From NCBI RefSeq assembly GCF_002160825.1, contig NZ_NFLI01000003.1, positions 124,001 through 188,000 of the forward strand: a stretch of DNA of 64,000 bases, written 5' to 3'. Below are positions 60,744-64,000 of the stretch, piece by piece (the first letter of the stretch is position 1; each line of letters starts with the position of its first letter). This DNA is from Lachnoclostridium sp. An131. Lineage in GTDB: Bacteria > Bacillota > Clostridia > Lachnospirales > Lachnospiraceae. The position numbers and the translations under genes are program-made. Under the pieces are notes generated by a model. It searched no databases and was not told where the DNA came from. It saw only the letters and a program-made list of their open reading frames with translations.

Positions 60744-62363
60744 ATGTTAAGACAAGCCACCCAAAACCTCATTACCGCCCTTTATCCGAGATTGTCCCAT
60801 GAGGACGAGTTGCAAGGCGAGAGTAATTCCATATCGAACCAGAAAAGGATTTTGGAAACCTACGCCAAGCAGAACGGCTTTACTAATCTGCGCTGGTACA
60901 CCGACGACGGCTTCTCCGGCGCGAACTTTCAAAGACCCGGTTTTCAAGCCATGCTTGCAGACATTGAAGCCGGGAAAGTCGGAACCGTCATAGTCAAGGA
61001 CATGAGCCGGTTAGGGCGAAACTACTTGCAGGTAGGGTTTTACACGGAAATGCTGTTCCCTCAAAAGGGAGTGCGTTTTATCGCTGTCAACGACAATGTG
61101 GACAGCGCAAACGGCAGCATGGACAACGATTTTACCCCTCTGCGAAATCTGTTCAACGAATGGCTGGTGAGAGATACGAGCAAGAAAATCAAGGCAGTAA
61201 AACGAGCAAAAGGCATGAGCGGCAAGCCTGTTACCAGCAAGCCGGTCTATGGCTACCTCATGGACGAGGACGAGAACTATATCGTTGACGAGGAAACCGC
61301 GCCGGTTGTCCAGCAGATATACCAGCTTTGCCTTGCCGGGAATGGCCCGACCAAGATTGCCCGTATGCTTACGGAGCAGCAAATCCCCACGCCGGGGACG
61401 CTGGAATACCGCAGGACAGGCAGCACACGCCGCTACCACCCCGGCTATGAGTGTAAATGGGCGACAAACACCGTCGTTCATATCCTCGAAAACCGGGAGT
61501 ACACCGGCTGTCTGGTAAACTTCAAGACGGAAAAGCCCTCTTACAAGGTCAAACACAGTGTAGAGAACCCCGTGGAGAAGCAGGCCATTTTTGAGAACCA
61601 CCATGAGCCTATCATAGACCGGGAAACATGGGAGCGCGTGCAGGAGTTACGCAAGCAGCGCAAACGCCCGAACCGCTATGATGAAGTGGGGCTGTTCTCC
61701 GGTATGCTGTTCTGCGCCGACTGCGGCCATGTGATGTACCAGCAGCGGTATCAGAACAAGAACCGCAAGCAGGACTGTTACATCTGCGGCAGCTACAAGA
61801 AGCGCACCCGCGACTGTACGGCGCACTTTATCCGCACCGACCTGTTGACCGCCGGTGTCCTCTCCAATCTCCGGCAAGTGACGGAGTATGCCGCCAAGCA
61901 TGAGAGCCGCTTTGTGAAGCTGCTTATCCAGCAGAACGAGATCGGCGGCAAGAGAAAGACCGCCGCAACCACCAGGCAGCTTGAACAGGCGCAGGAGCGC
62001 ATTGCCGAAGTGAGCCGCATTATTAAGCGGCTGTATGAGGACAATGTGAACGGCAAAATCAGTGACGAGCGTTTCATGGAACTGTCAGCAGACTATGAGC
62101 AGGAACAGCGGGAACTGAAAGACCGCGCCGCCGCTTTGCAGGCCGAACTGGACAAGTCGCAGGCCGCCACCGTCAACGCGGAAAAGTTTATGGGTATCGT
62201 CCGAAAGCACCTTGCCTTTGAGGAATTGACCCCCACCCTCTTGCGGGAAATGATTGAAAAAATCGTCGTGCATGAGTGTAGCTATGACGAGAACGGCACC
62301 CGCAGGCAGGACATTGAGATTTATTACAGCTTTGTCGGCAAGATTGACTTGCCCGAAGCCTAA
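60744..62363 (+). CDS. Large serine recombinase (TnpX-like)
   Basis: A 539-aa site-specific recombinase that should excise and integrate the inner element. The resolvase-type N-domain has TALYPRLSHEDE with catalytic Ser18, KDMSRLGRNYLQ and the NGSMDNDFTPLRN block. The recombinase domain (GYLMDEDENYIVDEETA) follows, then a zinc ribbon (FCADCGHVMYQQR ... CYICGSYKKR), a coiled-coil of about 80 residues and a DUF4368-like C-terminus. ATG with GGAGG upstream. It lies only 90 bases from the right end of the element, as in Tn4451 relatives. Confidence 0.95.
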   Translation: MLRQATQNLITALYPRLSHEDELQGESNSISNQKRILETYAKQNGFTNLRWYTDDGFSGANFQRPGFQAMLADIEAGKVGTVIVKDMSRLGRNYLQVGFYTEMLFPQKGVRFIAVNDNVDSANGSMDNDFTPLRNLFNEWLVRDTSKKIKAVKRAKGMSGKPVTSKPVYGYLMDEDENYIVDEETAPVVQQIYQLCLAGNGPTKIARMLTEQQIPTPGTLEYRRTGSTRRYHPGYECKWATNTVVHILENREYTGCLVNFKTEKPSYKVKHSVENPVEKQAIFENHHEPIIDRETWERVQELRKQRKRPNRYDEVGLFSGMLFCADCGHVMYQQRYQNKNRKQDCYICGSYKKRTRDCTAHFIRTDLLTAGVLSNLRQVTEYAAKHESRFVKLLIQQNEIGGKRKTAATTRQLEQAQERIAEVSRIIKRLYEDNVNGKISDERFMELSADYEQEQRELKDRAAALQAELDKSQAATVNAEKFMGIVRKHLAFEELTPTLLREMIEKIVVHECSYDENGTRRQDIEIYYSFVGKIDLPEA

Positions 62364-62432
62364 CGCCCGACCTATCCGACACAATGGCCAAGTGCCGGAT
62401 AGGAACGGCAAAATTTTTTACATTTCTATTAC

Positions 62433-62452
62433 TTCTTTATCGCACATCAGTA
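62433..62452 (-). repeat. Right terminal inverted repeat of the inner element
   Basis: Read on the minus strand it is TACTGATGTG CGATAAAGAA and matches the left end (50023-50042) at 16 of 20 positions. It directly precedes the rest of maff2. Confidence 0.75.
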
Positions 62453-62545
62453 AAAAGCCAGGGCATGAAACAGCTTATGGCGGGCGGCGGCGTTGCCCTT
62501 ATCGGTATGCTCCTTGTACCGCAGCTTACCGGGCTTTTCGGATAA
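62453..62545 (+). pseudogene. Maff2, 3' remnant after the inner element
   Basis: In the frame that continues the 5' half, this reads KSQGMKQLMAGGGVALIGMLL, then VPQLTGLFG and TAA. Joined to 49898-50022 it restores a normal Maff2 of about 71 aa with two membrane helices. As it stands it has no start of its own. Confidence 0.88.
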
Positions 62546-62564
62546 GCCGCAGGAGTAGCCGCCT

Positions 62565-63434
62565 ATGCAGAGCATACTTGACGCGATTAACGAATGGATA
62601 AAGGGTATCTTAATCGGAGCCATTAACGGTAATCTGTCAACTATGTTCGGGGACGTAAACGAAAAGGTAGGCACTATCGCAAACGAGGTAGGCAAGACCC
62701 CGCAGGGGTGGAACGCGAATATCTTCTCCATGATACAAAACCTTTCGGAGAATGTAATCGTCCCCATTGCGGGGCTTGTCATTACCTACGTCCTATGCGT
62801 GGAGCTTATCAGCATGGTAACGGAAAAGAACAATCTGCATGACGTTGACACCTTTATGTTTTTCAAGTGGTTCTTCAAAGCGTTCGTTGCCGTCTTTCTG
62901 GTAACGCATACCTTTGACATCACTATGGCAGTCTTTGACATGGCGCAGCACATTGTTTCCGGCGCGGCGGGGGTTATCAGCAGCGATACGGCTATCGACG
63001 CTGCCGAAGCCCTTGCTTCCATGCAGGAGGGGCTTGAAGAAATGGAAATCCCCGAACTACTCTTGCTCATGCTTGAAACAAGCCTTGTGAGCTTGTGCAT
63101 GAAAATCATGTCTGTACTGATAACGGTTATCCTCTACGGCAGAATGATTGAAATTTACCTTTACTGTTCGGTATCGCCTATCCCATTCGCAACCATGACC
63201 AACCGGGAATGGGGACAGATAGGGAACAATTACCTAAAGGGCTTATTCGCCCTTGGCTTTCAAGGGTTCCTCATTATGATATGCGTCGGCATTTACGCCG
63301 TCCTTGTAAACGACATGATTATCGCAGACAACTTACACAGTGCGATATTCTCCCTTGCAGCCTATACGGTTATCCTCTGTTTTTCCCTGTTCAAATCCGG
63401 CACACTGGCAAAATCAATCCTCAATGCACACTAA
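62565..63434 (+). CDS. TrbL/VirB6-like conjugal transfer membrane protein
   Basis: A 289-aa polytopic membrane protein of the mating channel. At least five hydrophobic segments are present, for example VIVPIAGLVITYVLCVELI, FFKAFVAVFLVTHTF, MKIMSVLITVILYGRM and GFLIMICVGIYAVLV. Between them are the Gly/Ala-rich HIVSGAAGVISS and the conserved YCSVSPIPFATMTNREWGQIG. ATG with AGGAG upstream, 19 bases after maff2, as in the Tn1549 module. Polarity from the maff2 insertion could affect its expression. Confidence 0.9.
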   Translation: MQSILDAINEWIKGILIGAINGNLSTMFGDVNEKVGTIANEVGKTPQGWNANIFSMIQNLSENVIVPIAGLVITYVLCVELISMVTEKNNLHDVDTFMFFKWFFKAFVAVFLVTHTFDITMAVFDMAQHIVSGAAGVISSDTAIDAAEALASMQEGLEEMEIPELLLLMLETSLVSLCMKIMSVLITVILYGRMIEIYLYCSVSPIPFATMTNREWGQIGNNYLKGLFALGFQGFLIMICVGIYAVLVNDMIIADNLHSAIFSLAAYTVILCFSLFKSGTLAKSILNAH

Positions 63435-63470
63435 ACGCGGGGAGTTTCCCCGCAGAAAGGAGGTTTTTTC

Positions 63471-63911
63471 TTGGCGTATGTACCCGTACCGAAAGACTTA
63501 TCCAAAGTCAAAACAAAAGTCGCTTTCAATCTTACGAAACGGCAGCTCATTTGTCTTGCGGGAGCCTTAGGCGTAGGCTTGCCGCTTTTCTTTTTGCTCA
63601 AGGACAGCGCAGGGACGAGCCTTGCAGCTATGGCGATGATTGTCGTCATGCTGCCCTGTTTCCTCTTTGCCATGTATGAGAAACACGGGCAGCCCCTTGA
63701 AGTGATTGCAAAGAACATCATACAGACCCGGTTTATCCGTCCAAAGGAACGCCCCTACCGGACGGAAAACCTTTACGCCGTCCTGGAACGGCAGAGAAAT
63801 TTAGAAAAGGAGGTATCAGCGATTGTCAAAAAGACAGGCAGCACAGGCGCGGGCAGCCGCCCCCGCAAAGGGAAAACGAAAGCTGACCCGCGCCGAAAAG
63901 AAACAGATTGA
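63471..63911 (+). CDS. PrgI family conjugation protein
   Basis: A 146-aa protein of the channel. VPVPKDLSKVKTKVAFNLTKRQL precedes two membrane helices (about 28-45 and 50-68), then KHGQPLEVIAKNIIQTRFIRPKERPYRTEN and a basic tail. PrgI is the VirB3-like partner of VirB4. The start is TTG at 63471 with AAAGGAGG 9 bases upstream. Its end overlaps the start of the VirB4 gene. Confidence 0.93.
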   Translation: MAYVPVPKDLSKVKTKVAFNLTKRQLICLAGALGVGLPLFFLLKDSAGTSLAAMAMIVVMLPCFLFAMYEKHGQPLEVIAKNIIQTRFIRPKERPYRTENLYAVLERQRNLEKEVSAIVKKTGSTGAGSRPRKGKTKADPRRKETD

Positions 63912-64000
63912 AGCCCTGATACGGCAGGCAAAGGGCGACGGGAAAGCCCACACCGCGCAGCAGACCATTCCCTACTTGCAGATGTACCCGGACGGTATCT
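63823..64000 (+). CDS. VirB4-like conjugation ATPase (5' end only)
   Basis: A TTG start at 63823 with AAAGGAGG upstream, inside the end of prgI. The visible 59 residues are basic (SKRQAAQARAAAPAKGKRKL), then LTRAEKKQIEALIRQAKGDGK and TIPYLQMYPDGI, the usual opening of VirB4/TraE ATPases of Tn1549-like elements. The ATPase motifs lie beyond the window. Confidence 0.85.
   Translation, partial: MSKRQAAQARAAAPAKGKRKLTRAEKKQIEALIRQAKGDGKAHTAQQTIPYLQMYPDGI

Larger units (their letters stand above)
50022..62452 (+). mobile_element. Tn4451-like mobilizable element with tetracycline resistance, nested in the ICE
   Basis: The element separates two parts of maff2 that join in frame as NPGAKSQGMKQL once it is removed. 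It encodes a large serine recombinase and TnpW next to its right end, a MobC-relaxase pair, a RepA/DnaC pair, regulators, and as cargo a tet ribosomal-protection gene, an AraC regulator and an RNA methyltransferase. The termini carry imperfect 20-bp inverted repeats (16 of 20 positions agree). It has no conjugation machinery and would rely on a conjugative element such as its host. The boundary is exact to within about 3 bases because short A-runs are shared. Confidence 0.9.
45402..64000 (+). mobile_element. Tn1549-like integrative conjugative element (left part; runs off the right edge)
   Basis: The left end is inferred from where cotJC loses similarity. Gene content from left to right is replication initiator with DUF6017-like tail, DUF5348, PcfB, VirD4 coupling protein, two small proteins, Maff2, TrbL-like, PrgI and VirB4, which is the conserved conjugation module of the Tn916/Tn1549 group in Clostridia. 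Codon use and G+C are higher than in the tet cargo. The integrase and the other end are outside the window, so the attachment site and direct repeats cannot be defined. A second element (50022-62452) is inserted in its maff2 gene. Confidence 0.85.

Noticed and set aside
1-64000. tRNA, rRNA and CRISPR loci
   Set aside because: I looked for CCA-ending cloverleaf sequences, conserved rRNA blocks and regularly spaced repeats and saw none. A covariance search would be needed to exclude a tRNA with certainty.

Overview
The window looks like a chromosome segment of a spore-forming Clostridia, most likely Lachnospiraceae. The housekeeping blocks (rpsO-pnp, rimP-nusA-infB-rbfA-nrnA-truB-ribF, purB/purF/purC, mutS-mutL, pyk), the DUF6472 protein and the cotJABC spore-coat operon have the gene order and protein style of gut Firmicutes. 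Nearly all chromosomal genes run on the minus strand. The species cannot be named from the sequence alone.

Layout. (1) 1-5157: a three-gene minus-strand operon that I read as a RADAR-type antiphage system. It has an unknown 423-aa protein, an 871-aa P-loop ATPase (RdrA-like) and a protein with an adenosine-deaminase-type HxHLxGS motif (RdrB-like) that runs off the left edge. (2) 5286-8052: a decayed DUF4143-type ATPase gene, then a group IIC intron inserted directly after the pnp terminator. (3) 8108-14111: pnp with a long leader hairpin, rpsO, hflK-hflC and a secreted SH3/NlpC-P60 hydrolase. (4) 14279-23714: an unusual palindromic element, then the rimP-to-ribF translation/transcription operon with an Mrr-like nuclease gene as its last cistron. 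A terminator-like hairpin sits in the operon leader. (5) 23741-27602: purine genes; then a Gfo/Idh/MocA oxidoreductase and an HD protein on the plus strand. (6) 29432-44036: a P-type cation ATPase, a glycosyltransferase with a C-terminal winged-helix-like region, DUF6472, mutL, mutS, pyk, a BlaI repressor with a truncated M56 sensor, and a CotH-like kinase. (7) 44239-45402: cotJA-cotJB-cotJC, with the cotJC end replaced by a mobile element.

From about 45402 to the right edge lies a Tn1549-like integrative conjugative element (replication initiator, DUF5348, PcfB, VirD4, Maff2, TrbL-like, PrgI, VirB4). A second element of about 12.4 kb (50022-62452) is nested inside its maff2 gene and bounded by imperfect terminal inverted repeats. 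This inner element is a Tn4451-like mobilizable element. It carries a 639-aa ribosomal-protection tetracycline resistance gene with its attenuator leader, an AraC regulator, a SPOUT RNA methyltransferase between two copies of a regulatory cassette, sigma-like and HTH regulators, MobC and a relaxase, a RepA/DnaC pair, TnpW and a large serine recombinase.

The items most worth a second look are the RADAR-like operon with its unrecognised first gene, the nested elements (especially the methyltransferase cargo and the duplicated cassette), the leader hairpins of pnp and of the rimP-nusA operon, and the palindromic element at 14279-14419.
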